From the NCBI RefSeq assembly GCF_001428505.1, contig NZ_LMHU01000001.1, positions 1,816,131 to 1,880,130 of the forward strand: DNA of 64,000 bases, read 5' to 3'. This document shows, piece by piece, positions 52,437 to 61,883 of the stretch. The notes beneath the pieces were generated by a model. That model worked only from the letters and a program-made list of their open reading frames with translations. It ran no database searches and was not told where the DNA came from. This stretch comes from Terrabacter sp. Root181 (GTDB lineage: Bacteria; Actinomycetota; Actinomycetes; Actinomycetales; Dermatophilaceae). Position numbers and translations under genes: made by a program. How positions within the stretch are numbered: position 1 is the first letter of the stretch; each line of letters opens with the position of its first letter.

Positions 52437-53837
52437 TCAGGCGGGCACGGCCTCGAGCCGCGTGACGAGCCGCTCCCACCGGATGCGGCGTGCGCGCCAC
52501 GTGAAGATCGCGAGCTTGGCCAGCTCCTCCAGGATGCGGGCGACGAAGATGCCGACGTAGCCGAGCGGCGTGTGCAGGCCGAGGAGGACGGCGAGCGGCA
52601 GGCCGACGACGAAGGCGCCCACGACGTCGCCCATGATGACGCCGCGCACGTCGTTCGCGCTGGGCAGCACGCCTGCGCCGACGATCATGTTGCGGACCTT
52701 GACCACCTGGAAGGCCGCGTTGACGAGGATGCCGACACCGGCCATGGTGCGCACGTCGCGGCCGGCCTCGCCGAAGAGGACGTCGAGGAGCAGGACCGAG
52801 GCGCCGAAGAGGACCCCGAAGACCGCCGCGGTTCCGATGCCGGCGCGCGTCAGCCGCCGCACCCAGGCCATCGCGTCGTCGACGTCGCCGCGACCGACCG
52901 AGCGGCCGACGAGTGTCGTCGTGGCGCTCATCAGGCCGATGCTGCCGACGACGAAGACACCCTCGAGCGTCGTGACGATCTGGGCGGCCGCCAGGGCCTC
53001 GTCGCCGAGCTGCTGGAAGACGACGTTGTAGAGGAAGGTCCCGACCGTCCAGAAGAGCTCGGTGATGCCGAGCGGGAGCGCGAGGACGAAGAGCGGCACG
53101 ATGACGGCTCGCCACTGGCGCAGGCTGTCGGGCAGGCTCCAGCCGACGACCCCGCGTCGGCCGTAGGCCATCCACAGCAGGATGAGCGACTTCACGACGG
53201 CCGTGACGAGCGTGGCCCATCCGGCCCCCGCGACCCCGAGCGAGGGGAGCGGCCCGAGGCCGACGACGAGGGAGTATGCGATCGCCGAGTTCGCGACGAC
53301 GGTGACCATCGTCGCGATCATCGGGCTCGTCGGCCGCCCGGCCGAGCGGAGGACGCCCGCCAGGATCGCGCTGAGCATGACCGGCAGGGTCGCGAGGACG
53401 GTGAGGCGGAAGTAGTCGGTGCCTGCGGCGGCGACCGACGGGGAGGCGCCGACGAGCGCCATGAGGTGGTCGGCGAAGAACCACGGCACGAGCGAGACCA
53501 CGGTGCCCAGCCCCACGGCGACGAGCAGCGCGGCGGTCACGGTGTGGTCGAGTGCGTCGCGGCGGCCGGCGCCGTGGGCCCGTGCGACGAGGATGCTCAC
53601 CGACGTGCCGAGGCAGCCGAGCGTGACGGCGAGGATGAAGGTGAGGCTGTTGGAGAAGCCCACCGCGGCGATGGCGGTGGCGCCGAGGCTGCCGACGACG
53701 ATCTGGTTGACGAAGTTGAGCACCAGCATGAGGACGAACTCCATGCTCACCGGCACGGCGATGCGCGCGATCTCGCGAGCAGGAGTCGGCGGGGCCGAGC
53801 GCTGGTCGCGGGAGGTGGGCATGGCAAGGCGAGGCAT
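52437..53837 (-). CDS. MATE-family multidrug/toxin efflux carrier
   Basis: 466 residues with about twelve membrane segments in two homologous halves. VPVSMEFVLMLVLNFVNQIV near residue 30 and LPLGITELFWTVGTFLYNVV near residue 260 are the corresponding first helices of each half. It probably exports cationic compounds using a sodium or proton gradient; substrate unknown. ATG 53837 is preferred with AAAGG upstream; an in-frame TTG lies 18 bases further out. Confidence 0.88.
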   Translation of the reverse strand: MPRLAMPTSRDQRSAPPTPAREIARIAVPVSMEFVLMLVLNFVNQIVVGSLGATAIAAVGFSNSLTFILAVTLGCLGTSVSILVARAHGAGRRDALDHTVTAALLVAVGLGTVVSLVPWFFADHLMALVGASPSVAAAGTDYFRLTVLATLPVMLSAILAGVLRSAGRPTSPMIATMVTVVANSAIAYSLVVGLGPLPSLGVAGAGWATLVTAVVKSLILLWMAYGRRGVVGWSLPDSLRQWRAVIVPLFVLALPLGITELFWTVGTFLYNVVFQQLGDEALAAAQIVTTLEGVFVVGSIGLMSATTTLVGRSVGRGDVDDAMAWVRRLTRAGIGTAAVFGVLFGASVLLLDVLFGEAGRDVRTMAGVGILVNAAFQVVKVRNMIVGAGVLPSANDVRGVIMGDVVGAFVVGLPLAVLLGLHTPLGYVGIFVARILEELAKLAIFTWRARRIRWERLVTRLEAVPA

Positions 53838-53952
53838 GCGAGTGCCTTTCGACAACGAAGGTGGGGGAGCGCGACAAGGTTAAGGCTTCAAGCACCCCCG
53901 AGTCGAAACGATTTGATCGGAGCGTCGCGCCAGCCGCGCGCCAGCCCTGCGG

Positions 53953-54921
53953 TCAGTCGTTCATCGCCTTGATGATCGTCACCGCGAGGCTGATCCGGTC
54001 GTGCGCCCAGGCGTCGTCGGCCGGACCGTTCGCGAGCGACTCGGCCGCGTCGAGGGCGTTGTCGGCCTCGCGGACGATCGTCCACGCGCGGGCGCGCCCC
54101 TCGTCGAGGCCGGCCCGCTCGCAGATGATCTCGAGCCGCCGCCGCAGCGACCAGCGGACCTCCGAGCCGGTCCCGAGCTCGTCGGCCCGGTTCCACAGGG
54201 CCGGTGCCACCTCGAAGGCCGGGTCGCCGGCCATCGGCTTGGGGTCGATGGCGAGCCACGGCGAGCGGTAGGCAGCGAGCACGTTCGTGTAGTGCAGGTC
54301 GGTGTGCAGCAGCCGGTCCTCAGCCGGCGCCCGGTCGACGAGCTCCCTGGCAAGGGTGGAGGCCTGGTCGAGGTAGCGCCGCGGCAGCACGGCCGGTGCC
54401 GCCCTCAGCTCCTCCGCCTGACGGAGGGCGTATGCCGTGAGGCTGGGGACGCGCGGGTGCGGCGGCCGGCGCAGCACGCCGAGCAGGTCACCGATGACAC
54501 CGCAGGCCTCGTCGACGTCGACGCGGGTGAGGTCGCGCGTGTGCAGGCGCTCGAGCAGCAGGGCGAAGCGGGCGGGGTCGGCCCGGACGAGGCGCACCGC
54601 GCCGTGGCCGTTCCACGTCTGCAGCGCGAGGTGCTCGGTGGCGGCCTCGGGGTGGGGCCAGGTGATCTTGAGGACGCCGTCGCCACTCACGCCGACGACG
54701 TCGCGGCCCGAGCCCAGCAGCCGCACCGGGATGGCCACCGCGCACACGCCGTTGGTCGCGCGGCCGACGGGCTCGAGCTCCCACTCCGCGAACAGGTCGG
54801 TGATGAGCCCCGGGAGCGCGTCGATCCAGTCCTCCCCGGAGACGTAGCCGTCGGGCTCGTAGCCACTCACCTCGTGGGCGAAGAGCGCCGGGATGAGGTC
54901 GTACATCGGGTCGTAGCTCAT
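53953..54921 (-). CDS. Aminoglycoside-6/hydroxyurea-phosphotransferase-like kinase
   Basis: 322 residues. The kinase-like fold has the nucleotide-binding lysine in VLKITWPHPEAATEHLAL near residue 85. The catalytic loop is LLHTDLHYTNVLAA (Asp and Asn) and the DFG-like metal segment is AIDPKPMAGDPAFEVAPALW. This is the APH(6)/hydroxyurea-resistance kinase pattern. In environmental actinobacteria such proteins need not confer resistance. The ATG overlaps the stop of the upstream DUF4439 gene (ATGA). Confidence 0.85.
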   Translation of the reverse strand: MSYDPMYDLIPALFAHEVSGYEPDGYVSGEDWIDALPGLITDLFAEWELEPVGRATNGVCAVAIPVRLLGSGRDVVGVSGDGVLKITWPHPEAATEHLALQTWNGHGAVRLVRADPARFALLLERLHTRDLTRVDVDEACGVIGDLLGVLRRPPHPRVPSLTAYALRQAEELRAAPAVLPRRYLDQASTLARELVDRAPAEDRLLHTDLHYTNVLAAYRSPWLAIDPKPMAGDPAFEVAPALWNRADELGTGSEVRWSLRRRLEIICERAGLDEGRARAWTIVREADNALDAAESLANGPADDAWAHDRISLAVTIIKAMND

Positions 54922-55928
54922 GCGGTGGCTCCCGGGAAGGCGGTCAGGGGCACGTCCCAGTCGACGGCGAGGGCCTGGACGTTGGCGCTCCAGCGCGCGA
55001 CGTCCTCGAGCGAGGCGGCGTTCGGCTGCGGACCCGCCACCTCGGTGCCCGCATCCACGGCGGACGAGAGGGTCTCGGTCGCGAGCCGGAGGGCCGCGTC
55101 GGGTGTGGTGACCGGGAAGGGCAGCGCCCAGCCGGCGGGGGTCGTCGAGCTGGTCCCGGACACGGAGATCTGGAGCCGGACCAGGGCCGCGAGCGTCTCC
55201 TCGGCCGTCGACCGCTGGTCGCCCGAGCTCTGCGCGGCGACGACCTCGAACGCATAGACGAGGGGCTCGGTCCGCGCGACGACCTCGGGCCGCGCGGGGC
55301 TCGGCGACGACACGGCGACCTCCCGGCCGAGGAGCACGGCTCCGGCGAGGCGCTGGCCGTAGGCCGCGGCGAGCAGCTCGCGGGTGTCGGTGGTCGCCGT
55401 CGTGAGGGCGGCCCAGTCGTCGGGCCCGAGCGAGTCGAGGAGGGCGGCGAGCGCCTTGCGGGTGCGGACGGGCCTGGCGGCTGCCGTGCTGGTGCCGGGG
55501 CCCGTGGGTGCCGGGGTGCCGGTGGCACGTGCACCCGCCGACGGCGTCGGGCCGGCGGCCACGGCGGCGTCGATGACGCTTCTCGGGACGCCGGCGTTCG
55601 TCAGGCGGCCGCGCAGCACGCGCAGCTGCTCCCGGTTGACCGTGCGGAGGCGGCGCACCAGGGCGCCGCCGTCGTCGCCCGCGAGGACCGACGTCTCGGC
55701 CGCGACGACCCGCTCGAGGTCGGCCACGGCCGAGAGCAGCAGTGCCTCGTCGGGAGCGGGACGGCGCGTCGGCACGGGCGGGGGCGGTGGCGGGACGTCG
55801 AGGCGCAGGCCGCGGTCGACGAGCAGCGCGAGGGCCGCAGCGCCGCCGCCGAGCACGAGGAGACGGCGTGGGGGACGGCCGAGACCGTCCATCACCCGTG
55901 ACCCGAGCCCACGGGTGTCGCCGTCCAT
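54918..55928 (-). CDS. DUF4439 (ferritin-like) domain protein with membrane anchor
   Basis: 336 residues. A hydrophobic segment (RLLVLGGGAAALALLVDRGL) near the N-terminus is followed by a Pro-rich stretch. A helical region with acidic residues (LLSAVADLERVVAAETSVLAG) and a C-terminal DUF4439 domain (ALAALLDSLGPDDWAALTTA, YAFEVVAAQSSGDQRSTAEE) follow. A homologue precedes rimP in mycobacteria (Rv2844 region), so the position is conserved. Metal binding is not shown. The gene is divergent from rimP and its ATG lies six bases after GAAGAT. Confidence 0.82.
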   Translation of the reverse strand: MDGDTRGLGSRVMDGLGRPPRRLLVLGGGAAALALLVDRGLRLDVPPPPPPVPTRRPAPDEALLLSAVADLERVVAAETSVLAGDDGGALVRRLRTVNREQLRVLRGRLTNAGVPRSVIDAAVAAGPTPSAGARATGTPAPTGPGTSTAAARPVRTRKALAALLDSLGPDDWAALTTATTDTRELLAAAYGQRLAGAVLLGREVAVSSPSPARPEVVARTEPLVYAFEVVAAQSSGDQRSTAEETLAALVRLQISVSGTSSTTPAGWALPFPVTTPDAALRLATETLSSAVDAGTEVAGPQPNAASLEDVARWSANVQALAVDWDVPLTAFPGATA

Positions 55929-55934
55929 GCCGAG

Positions 55935-55940
55935 ATCTTC
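55935..55940 (-). promoter_or_regulatory. Putative -10 box of the DUF4439 gene
   Basis: On the minus strand GAAGAT lies six bases before the ATG at 55928. Confidence 0.35.
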
Positions 55941-55979
55941 GCACGCGGGCGGCGGTCTGCGACGACCCCCCGGCGCCGA

Positions 55980-56031
55980 TAGAGTGGTGGGCACGCGGTG
56001 CCCGTCGCGCCCCCTCGGGGTGTGGGCACCG
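55980..56031 (+). promoter_or_regulatory. rimP operon promoter and leader hairpin
   Basis: TAGAGT (55980-55985) is a good -10 box. The leader then contains CGGTGCCC (55996-56003) pairing with GGGCACCG (56024-56031) around an inner CCCC/GGGG pair. The rimP start with ribosome binding site AGGAGG follows. Confidence 0.55.
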
Positions 56032-56062
56032 GACATTCGAGAAGAGCAGGAGGCGTCGACTG

Positions 56063-56692
56063 ATGAGCACGGTGCAGGAGATCAGAGCGACGCTCGAGCC
56101 GGTGCTCGCGCCCCTCGGGCTCGTCGTCGAGGACGTCTCCGTGTCTCCTGCCGGCAAGCGCCGTCTCGTGCGCGTGCTCGTCGACTCCGACATCGCCGAC
56201 CTCGACGTCGCCGACACCACGAGCGCCGTCCCGCCGCTGTCCCTCGACGCCGTCGCCGACGCCACGCGTGCCGTGAGCGATGAGCTCGACGCCAGCGACG
56301 TCATGGGGCAGGCGCCCTACGTGCTCGAGGTGTCCTCGCCGGGGGTGGGCCGGCCGCTCGCCTCGCGCGACCAGCTCCGCCGTCAGGTCGGCCGCCTCGT
56401 CGAGGTCGTCCACCAGGGCGGCACCGACACCGGGCGCCTCACCGCGGTGGGCTCGGACTCCCTCATCCTCGAGGTCGCCGCCACGAAGAAGACACCGGCG
56501 CGCCACGTGACGCTCGACCTCGACACCGTCCAGCGGGGCACCGTGCAGGTCGAGTTCAAGCGGGTCGAGACGGCCGACGACGCGCACGACGAGGCTCACG
56601 ACGAGCCTCACGACGGCTCCGGCGGCACCGACGACGCCCATGACGACACCCACGACCCGGACGAGACGTCCGCCCTGGAAGGGGACCACTGA
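56063..56692 (+). CDS. rimP: Ribosome maturation factor RimP
   Basis: 209 residues; typical RimP proteins are about 150-170. It assists 30S subunit assembly. [24 protein letters not shown] begins the N-terminal domain, and [20 protein letters not shown] is the conserved motif at the domain junction. The C-terminal Sm-like domain includes [14 protein letters not shown]. After about residue 172 there is an additional tail of His/Asp repeats ([14 protein letters not shown] and more) not usual for the family. ATG 56063 has AGGAGG upstream. Overlaps nusA by one base. Confidence 0.93.
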   Translation: MSTVQEIRATLEPVLAPLGLVVEDVSVSPAGKRRLVRVLVDSDIADLDVADTTSAVPPLSLDAVADATRAVSDELDASDVMGQAPYVLEVSSPGVGRPLASRDQLRRQVGRLVEVVHQGGTDTGRLTAVGSDSLILEVAATKKTPARHVTLDLDTVQRGTVQVEFKRVETADDAHDEAHDEPHDGSGGTDDAHDDTHDPDETSALEGDH

Positions 56693-57750
56693 TGGACATC
56701 GACCTCGCAGCCCTGCGCGCCCTCGAACGGGAGCGCGACATCAGCCTCGACGTGCTCATCCCGGCGATCGAGCAGGCGCTCCTCGTCGCCTACCACCGCA
56801 CCGACGGCAGCCAGCGCATCGCGCGGGTCGAGCTGGACCGCAAGACGGGCCACGTCATCGTGTGGGCCCGGGAGGAGGGCGACCTCCTGCCGGTCACCGA
56901 GGAGGGTGAGCGTCCGCAGCGTGGCGAGCCCGGCCCCGAGTTCGACGACACCCCGGTGGGCTTCGGCCGCATCGCCGCCTCGACGGCACGTCAGGTCATC
57001 GTCCAGCGACTGCGCGACCTCGAGGACGAGGCCATCCTCGGCGACTTCAAGGGCCGCGAGGGCGACGTCATCTCCGGCATCATCCAGCAGAGCCAGGACC
57101 CCCGGAACGTCCTCGTCGACTTCGGCACGGTCGAGGGCATCCTGCCCCTGGCCGAGCAGGTACCGGGCGAGCGCTACGTCCACGGCGAGCGCCTGCGCTG
57201 CTTCGTCGTCAGCGTCAAGCGCGGACCCAAGGGCCCGCAGGTCGGTCTGAGCCGCACCCACCCCAACCTCGTGCGCACGCTCTTCAAGTTCGAGGTGCCC
57301 GAGATCGCCGACGGCACCGTCGAGATCGCCGCCCTGGCCCGCGAGGCCGGGCACCGCACGAAGATCGCGGTCCACAGCCGGGTCTCCGGCGTCAACGCCA
57401 AGGGCGCGTGCATCGGCCCGATGGGGGCGCGCGTGCGGGCCGTCATGACCGAGCTGCGCGGCGAGAAGATCGACATCGTCGACTACGCCGACGACCCGGC
57501 GACCTTCGTGGCGGCCGCGCTGTCGCCGGCCCGCGTGCAGTCCGTCGAGATCGTCGACGCGTCGGCGCGCACGGCTCGCGTCGTCGTCCCGGACTACCAG
57601 CTGAGCCTCGCGATCGGCAAGGAGGGGCAGAACGCCCGCCTCGCCGCCAAGCTCACCGGATGGCGCATCGACATCCGCCCGGACACCGAGGCGCCCGAGG
57701 CCTCCGGTGCGACGGGGGGCGGTGTCGAGGTGGCGCCTGACGGGCGCTGA
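56692..57750 (+). CDS. nusA: Transcription termination/antitermination factor NusA
   Basis: 352 residues, the actinobacterial length without the C-terminal acidic repeats of Escherichia coli. The N-terminal domain ([20 protein letters not shown]) binds RNA polymerase. The S1 domain (residues about 130-200) and two KH domains follow, with [20 protein letters not shown] and [19 protein letters not shown] as their GxxG loops. It modulates pausing, termination and rRNA antitermination. Confidence 0.97.
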   Translation: MDIDLAALRALERERDISLDVLIPAIEQALLVAYHRTDGSQRIARVELDRKTGHVIVWAREEGDLLPVTEEGERPQRGEPGPEFDDTPVGFGRIAASTARQVIVQRLRDLEDEAILGDFKGREGDVISGIIQQSQDPRNVLVDFGTVEGILPLAEQVPGERYVHGERLRCFVVSVKRGPKGPQVGLSRTHPNLVRTLFKFEVPEIADGTVEIAALAREAGHRTKIAVHSRVSGVNAKGACIGPMGARVRAVMTELRGEKIDIVDYADDPATFVAAALSPARVQSVEIVDASARTARVVVPDYQLSLAIGKEGQNARLAAKLTGWRIDIRPDTEAPEASGATGGGVEVAPDGR

Positions 57751-57798
57751 GCGCCCGGCCCGGCGCACCCCGTGGAGCGGGGAGCGGCGCGAACGCGG

Positions 57799-57804
57799 TA
57801 GACT
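57799..57804 (+). promoter_or_regulatory. Putative -10 box of the ylxR-infB group
   Basis: TAGACT lies five bases before GTG 57810; either a leaderless start there or at TTG 57804 would fit less well. Confidence 0.45.
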
Positions 57805-57809
57805 TGTCT

Positions 57810-58115
57810 GTGGCCGACCGGACTGGACTCCGTGCTGAGCCGTCCCGCACCTGTGTGGGATGTCGAGGAATGGATAGCTGGTCGGCCCTGCTGCGAGTGG
57901 TCGCGGCGACGGACAGAGACGCTGGGGACACCTCCCCGGTCACGCTCCGTCCCGACCCGAGACACCGGATGCCGGGACGTGGTGCGTGGTTGCACCCGAC
58001 GCCCGAATGCTTCGAGCTGGCAGTGCGCCGCAAGGCGTTCGGGCGTGCCCTGCGACTGCAGGCGGCGCTCGACGTGAGCGCGGTGGCACGACAGCTCGGG
58101 GTCCAGCACGAGTAG
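57810..58115 (+). CDS. ylxR: YlxR-family (DUF448) nucleoid/RNA-binding protein
   Basis: About 101 residues. [20 protein letters not shown] is the conserved beginning with the CVGCR motif. [26 protein letters not shown] is the GRGAxxH-type C-terminal motif. YlxR sits between nusA and infB in most Gram-positive genomes and has been linked to RNase P and RNA binding. GTG 57810 is chosen. Confidence 0.88.
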   Translation: MADRTGLRAEPSRTCVGCRGMDSWSALLRVVAATDRDAGDTSPVTLRPDPRHRMPGRGAWLHPTPECFELAVRRKAFGRALRLQAALDVSAVARQLGVQHE

Positions 58116-58295
58116 CACGCACCGGTGCCCGCCCACGACGGGGGAGCACCGGATCAGTCAGAGATCAGTCAACGAACCACAAGGCGGGTTGAAAACGCTA
58201 TGAGCACCCGATGAGTACTCAGCGATGAGCAAGCCCCAGCAATAACCCACGGTTCGGCCACTCCCTGTTCAGGCCGGACCAGGAACAGGAGAGAT

Positions 58296-61220
58296 GTGGC
58301 TAAGGTCCGGGTCTACGAGCTCGCAAAGGAGCTCGGAGTCGAGAGCAAGACACTGCTCGCACACTTGAAGAGCCAGGGAGAGTTCGTCCGGTCGGCATCG
58401 TCGACCATCGAGCCCCCCGTCGTCCGCAAGATCATCGAGACCTTCCCCCGGGAAGGCTCGTCCAGCGGAGACAAGAAGCCGGCGGCCCCCAAGGCCGCCC
58501 CCACCAGCGCGGCCCCCGCCGCGCCCCAGAAGGCTGCTCCGGCGCCGTCGGCCCCCGCGCCGGCCGCCCCCGCAGCCGCAGCGCCGGCGGCCCCCGCCCC
58601 GGCTGCTCCCGCAGCACCTGCCGCCCGGGAGGCCGCTCCGGCGCCCGCCAAGGCAGCTCCCGCGCCCGCCGCCCCGGCACCGAAGGCTCCGGCCCCGGCT
58701 GCTCCGGCCCCCGCCGCTCCCGCGGCGTCGGCCCCGGCGCGCGTGCAGTCCAGCCGTGACGGTGGTCAGCAGACCTCCGGCGTCCCGGCCTCCCCGCGTC
58801 CGGCTCCCCGTCCGGGTCAGCCGCGTCCGGGCAACAACCCGTTCGCCCCGAGCCAGGGCATGGGCCAGTCCCGCGCCCCGCGTCCCGGTGGCGACGCCGG
58901 CCCGCGTCCGGGCAACAACCCGTTCAGCCCCAGCCAGGGCATGCCGCGTCCGCAGCAGCGCCAGGGTGGTCAGGGTGGTCAGGGCGGCCAGCGTCCCGGT
59001 GCTCCCGGTGGCGCCCCGCGTCCCGGTGCCCCCGCAGCGGGCGGTCGTCCCGGTGCTCCCGGTGGCGCCCCGCGTCCCGGTGGTCCGCGTCCCAGCCCGG
59101 GCATGATGCCCGAGCGCAGCACCGTCGGCCGTCCGGGCCAGCGCCCGGCCGGCGGCCCCGGCCGTGGTGGCCCGGGTGGCGGCGGTGGCCGTGGCGGCTT
59201 CGGTGGTGGCCCCGGCGGCGCCCCCGGCGGCGGTCGTCCCGGCGGCTTCGGCGGTCCCCGCGGTGGCGGCGGCGGTCGTGGCTCGACGGCTGGTGCCTTC
59301 GGTCGTGGCGGCGGTCGCCCGGTCCGAGGCCGCAAGTCCAAGCGCGCGAAGCGCCAGGAGTTCGAGCAGATGCAGGCCCCGAGCCTGGGTGGCGTCAGCG
59401 TCCCCCGTGGTGACGGCAAGACGACCATCCGCGTCCGTCGTGGTGCCTCACTGACCGACTTCGCCGACAAGATCAACGCCAACCCGGCGTCGCTCGTCAC
59501 CGTGCTTTTCCACCTCGGCGAGATGGCCACGGCCACGCAGTCCCTCGACGAGGAGACCTTCAAGGTGCTCGGCGCCGAGCTCGGCTACGAGATCGAGGTC
59601 GTGTCGCCCGAGGACGAGGAGCGCGAGCTGCTCGGCTCGTTCAACATCGACCTCGACGCCGAGCTCGAGGCCGAGGAGGACGAGGACCTCGAGGCGCGTC
59701 CGCCGGTCGTGACCGTCATGGGCCACGTCGACCACGGCAAGACGAAGCTCCTCGACGCGATCCGCTCCGAGGAGGTCGCCGAGGGCGAGGCCGGTGGCAT
59801 CACCCAGCACATCGGTGCCTACCAGGTCGCCACGACGCACGAGGGCGAGAAGCGCGCCATCACGTTCATCGACACCCCCGGTCACGAGGCCTTCACGGCC
59901 ATGCGTGCCCGTGGTGCGTCGGTGACGGACATCGCGATCCTCGTCGTCGCCGCCGACGACGGCGTCATGCCGCAGACCATCGAGGCGCTCAACCACGCCC
60001 AGGCGGCCAACGTGCCGATCGTCGTGGCCGTCAACAAGGTGGACAAGCCGGACGCCAACCCGGCGAAGATCCGCCAGCAGCTGACCGAGTACAACCTCAT
60101 CGCGGAGGAGTACGGCGGCGACACGATGTTCGTCGACGTCTCGGCCAAGAACGGCACGAACATCGACGGGCTCCTCGAGGCCGTCCTGCTCACCGCCGAC
60201 GCGGCCCTCGACCTGCGCGCCAACCCCGACAAGGACGCCCGTGGTGTCGCCATCGAGGCGCACCTCGACAAGGGCCGCGGCCCGGTCGCGACCGTCCTCG
60301 TCCAGTCGGGAACGCTCAGCGTCGGTGACTCGATCGTGGCCGGCAGCGGTCACGGCCGCGTGCGTGCCATGCTCGACGAGCACGGCAACAACGTCGAGCA
60401 GGCCGGACCCTCGCGGCCCGTCATGGTGCTCGGTCTGACGTCGGTCCCCGGCGCCGGTGACACGTTCCTCGTGGCCCCCGACGACCGCACGGCCCGTCAG
60501 ATCGCCGAGCGTCGTGAGGCGGCGTCGCGTGCGGCGAGCCTCGCCAAGCGCCGCAAGCGCATCTCGCTCGAGGACCTCAACGAGGCTCTCGCCGCGGGCA
60601 AGGTCGACACCCTCAACCTCATCCTCAAGGGTGACGTGTCGGGTTCGGTCGAGGCGCTCGAGGACGCGCTGCTCAAGATCGACGTGGGCGACGAGGTCGA
60701 CCTGCGGATCATCCACCGCGGTGTGGGTGCCATCACGCAGAACGACGTCAACCTCGCGACGGTCGACAACGCGATCATCATCGGCTTCAACGTCCGCCCC
60801 GCGGAGCGTGTCGCCGAGCTGGCCGACCGGGAGGGCGTCGACATGCGCTTCTACTCGGTCATCTACCAGGCGATCGACGACGTCGAGGCAGCGCTCAAGG
60901 GCATGCTCAAGCCGGAGTACGAAGAGGTCCAGCTGGGCACGGCCGAGGTCCGCGAGGTCTTCAAGTCGAGCAAGTTCGGCAACGTCGCGGGTTCGCTCGT
61001 GCGCTCCGGCGAGATCAAGCGCGGGACCCGTGCGCGGATCATCCGCGACGGCACCGTCATCGGCGAGGGCATCGAGATCACCGGTCTGCGTCGTTTCAAG
61101 GACGACGTCACCGAGGTCCGCGAGGGCTTCGAGTGCGGTATCAACCTCGGCAACTTCAACAACATCGAGATCGACGACGTCATCGAGACGTTCGAGATGC
61201 GCGAGAAGCCGCGCGCCTGA
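58296..61220 (+). CDS. infB: Translation initiation factor IF-2
   Basis: 974 residues. The N-terminal IF2N helix domain ([21 protein letters not shown]) is followed by about 330 residues of Ala/Pro-rich and Gly/Arg-rich low-complexity sequence. A second IF2N-like segment ([20 protein letters not shown]) comes next. The GTPase domain has G1 [14 protein letters not shown] near residue 475, G3 [11 protein letters not shown] and G4 [10 protein letters not shown]. Domains II-IV end [15 protein letters not shown]. It recruits initiator tRNA to the 30S subunit. GTG 58296 has the ribosome binding site AGGAGAG. The 180 bp before it contains no visible gene. Confidence 0.97.
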   Translation: MAKVRVYELAKELGVESKTLLAHLKSQGEFVRSASSTIEPPVVRKIIETFPREGSSSGDKKPAAPKAAPTSAAPAAPQKAAPAPSAPAPAAPAAAAPAAPAPAAPAAPAAREAAPAPAKAAPAPAAPAPKAPAPAAPAPAAPAASAPARVQSSRDGGQQTSGVPASPRPAPRPGQPRPGNNPFAPSQGMGQSRAPRPGGDAGPRPGNNPFSPSQGMPRPQQRQGGQGGQGGQRPGAPGGAPRPGAPAAGGRPGAPGGAPRPGGPRPSPGMMPERSTVGRPGQRPAGGPGRGGPGGGGGRGGFGGGPGGAPGGGRPGGFGGPRGGGGGRGSTAGAFGRGGGRPVRGRKSKRAKRQEFEQMQAPSLGGVSVPRGDGKTTIRVRRGASLTDFADKINANPASLVTVLFHLGEMATATQSLDEETFKVLGAELGYEIEVVSPEDEERELLGSFNIDLDAELEAEEDEDLEARPPVVTVMGHVDHGKTKLLDAIRSEEVAEGEAGGITQHIGAYQVATTHEGEKRAITFIDTPGHEAFTAMRARGASVTDIAILVVAADDGVMPQTIEALNHAQAANVPIVVAVNKVDKPDANPAKIRQQLTEYNLIAEEYGGDTMFVDVSAKNGTNIDGLLEAVLLTADAALDLRANPDKDARGVAIEAHLDKGRGPVATVLVQSGTLSVGDSIVAGSGHGRVRAMLDEHGNNVEQAGPSRPVMVLGLTSVPGAGDTFLVAPDDRTARQIAERREAASRAASLAKRRKRISLEDLNEALAAGKVDTLNLILKGDVSGSVEALEDALLKIDVGDEVDLRIIHRGVGAITQNDVNLATVDNAIIIGFNVRPAERVAELADREGVDMRFYSVIYQAIDDVEAALKGMLKPEYEEVQLGTAEVREVFKSSKFGNVAGSLVRSGEIKRGTRARIIRDGTVIGEGIEITGLRRFKDDVTEVREGFECGINLGNFNNIEIDDVIETFEMREKPRA

Positions 61221-61232
61221 GCTCGACAGGTG

Positions 61233-61269
61233 CGACGGCGCCGGCCCCCCACGGGGGTCGGCGCCGTCG
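61233..61269 (+). terminator. Long hairpin after infB
   Basis: CGACGGCGCCG (61233-61243) pairs with CGGCGCCGTCG (61259-61269), extended inward by CCCCC/GGGGG. There is no U tract, but it is very stable and lies just past infB. Confidence 0.7.
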
Positions 61270-61337
61270 CCGTCTGCGGGGTCCCACCCGACCCGCGGAC
61301 GCCCGGACGGGAATGCGCAGCGTCCCCGCGCCGCTAC

Positions 61338-61343
61338 TAGGGT
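61338..61343 (+). promoter_or_regulatory. Putative -10 box of rbfA
   Basis: TAGGGT lies 51 bases before the rbfA ATG, allowing a leader with the ribosome binding site AGAGGTAG. Confidence 0.45.
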
Positions 61344-61394
61344 GATCACCACGTCGGCTGGTCCGACCGCACGCACACGAAAGCAGAGGTAGTC

Positions 61395-61883
61395 ATGGCT
61401 GACCCCGCCCGCGCCCGCAAGATCGCCGACCGGATCAAGGTCATCGTCGCCGAGTACCTCGAGTTCCGGCTCAAGGACGAACGCCTCGGGTTCGTCACCA
61501 TCACCGACGCCCGCGTCACCGGCGACCTCCAGCAGGCCTCCGTCTTCTACACCGTCTTCGGCAGCAACGAGGACCGCCAGGCCACGGCCGAGGTGCTCGA
61601 GGCCAACAAGGGCCGTATCCGCTCGGCCGTCGGCAAGGGCATCGGCATCCGCCTGACCCCGTCGATCGAGTTCATCGCCGACGCGCTGCCCGAGGGTGCT
61701 GCCCACCTCGAGGACCTGGTGGCCCAGACCCGTGCTCGCGACGAGGAGCTGGCGCGCGCCGCGGCGAACGCCACGCCGGCCGGCGACGCCGACCCCTACC
61801 GCAAGCCGGTCGACCGCTCCGAGGACGACGCCAGCGACGACACCGTGGACGCCGAGGTGGACGCGGACGTCGACGCCCGATGA
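61395..61883 (+). CDS. rbfA: Ribosome-binding factor A
   Basis: 162 residues. KIADRIKVIVAEYLEFRLKD and GFVTITDARVTGDLQQASVFYTVFG are the KH-fold core. Late 30S maturation at low temperature is the known role. The C-terminus extends with an acidic tail of about 30 residues (DDTVDAEVDADVDAR), longer than the core family. Overlaps truB in ATGA. Confidence 0.96.
   Translation: MADPARARKIADRIKVIVAEYLEFRLKDERLGFVTITDARVTGDLQQASVFYTVFGSNEDRQATAEVLEANKGRIRSAVGKGIGIRLTPSIEFIADALPEGAAHLEDLVAQTRARDEELARAAANATPAGDADPYRKPVDRSEDDASDDTVDAEVDADVDAR

Noticed and set aside
53953-54921. Calling the APH-like kinase an antibiotic resistance gene
   Set aside because: Family membership alone does not show it. It is coupled to a conserved chromosomal DUF4439 gene, which argues for a housekeeping role.
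59448-61706. A 752-codon open frame antisense to infB
   Set aside because: infB is unambiguous on the other strand; the antisense frame is Val/Leu/Asp/Arg low complexity.
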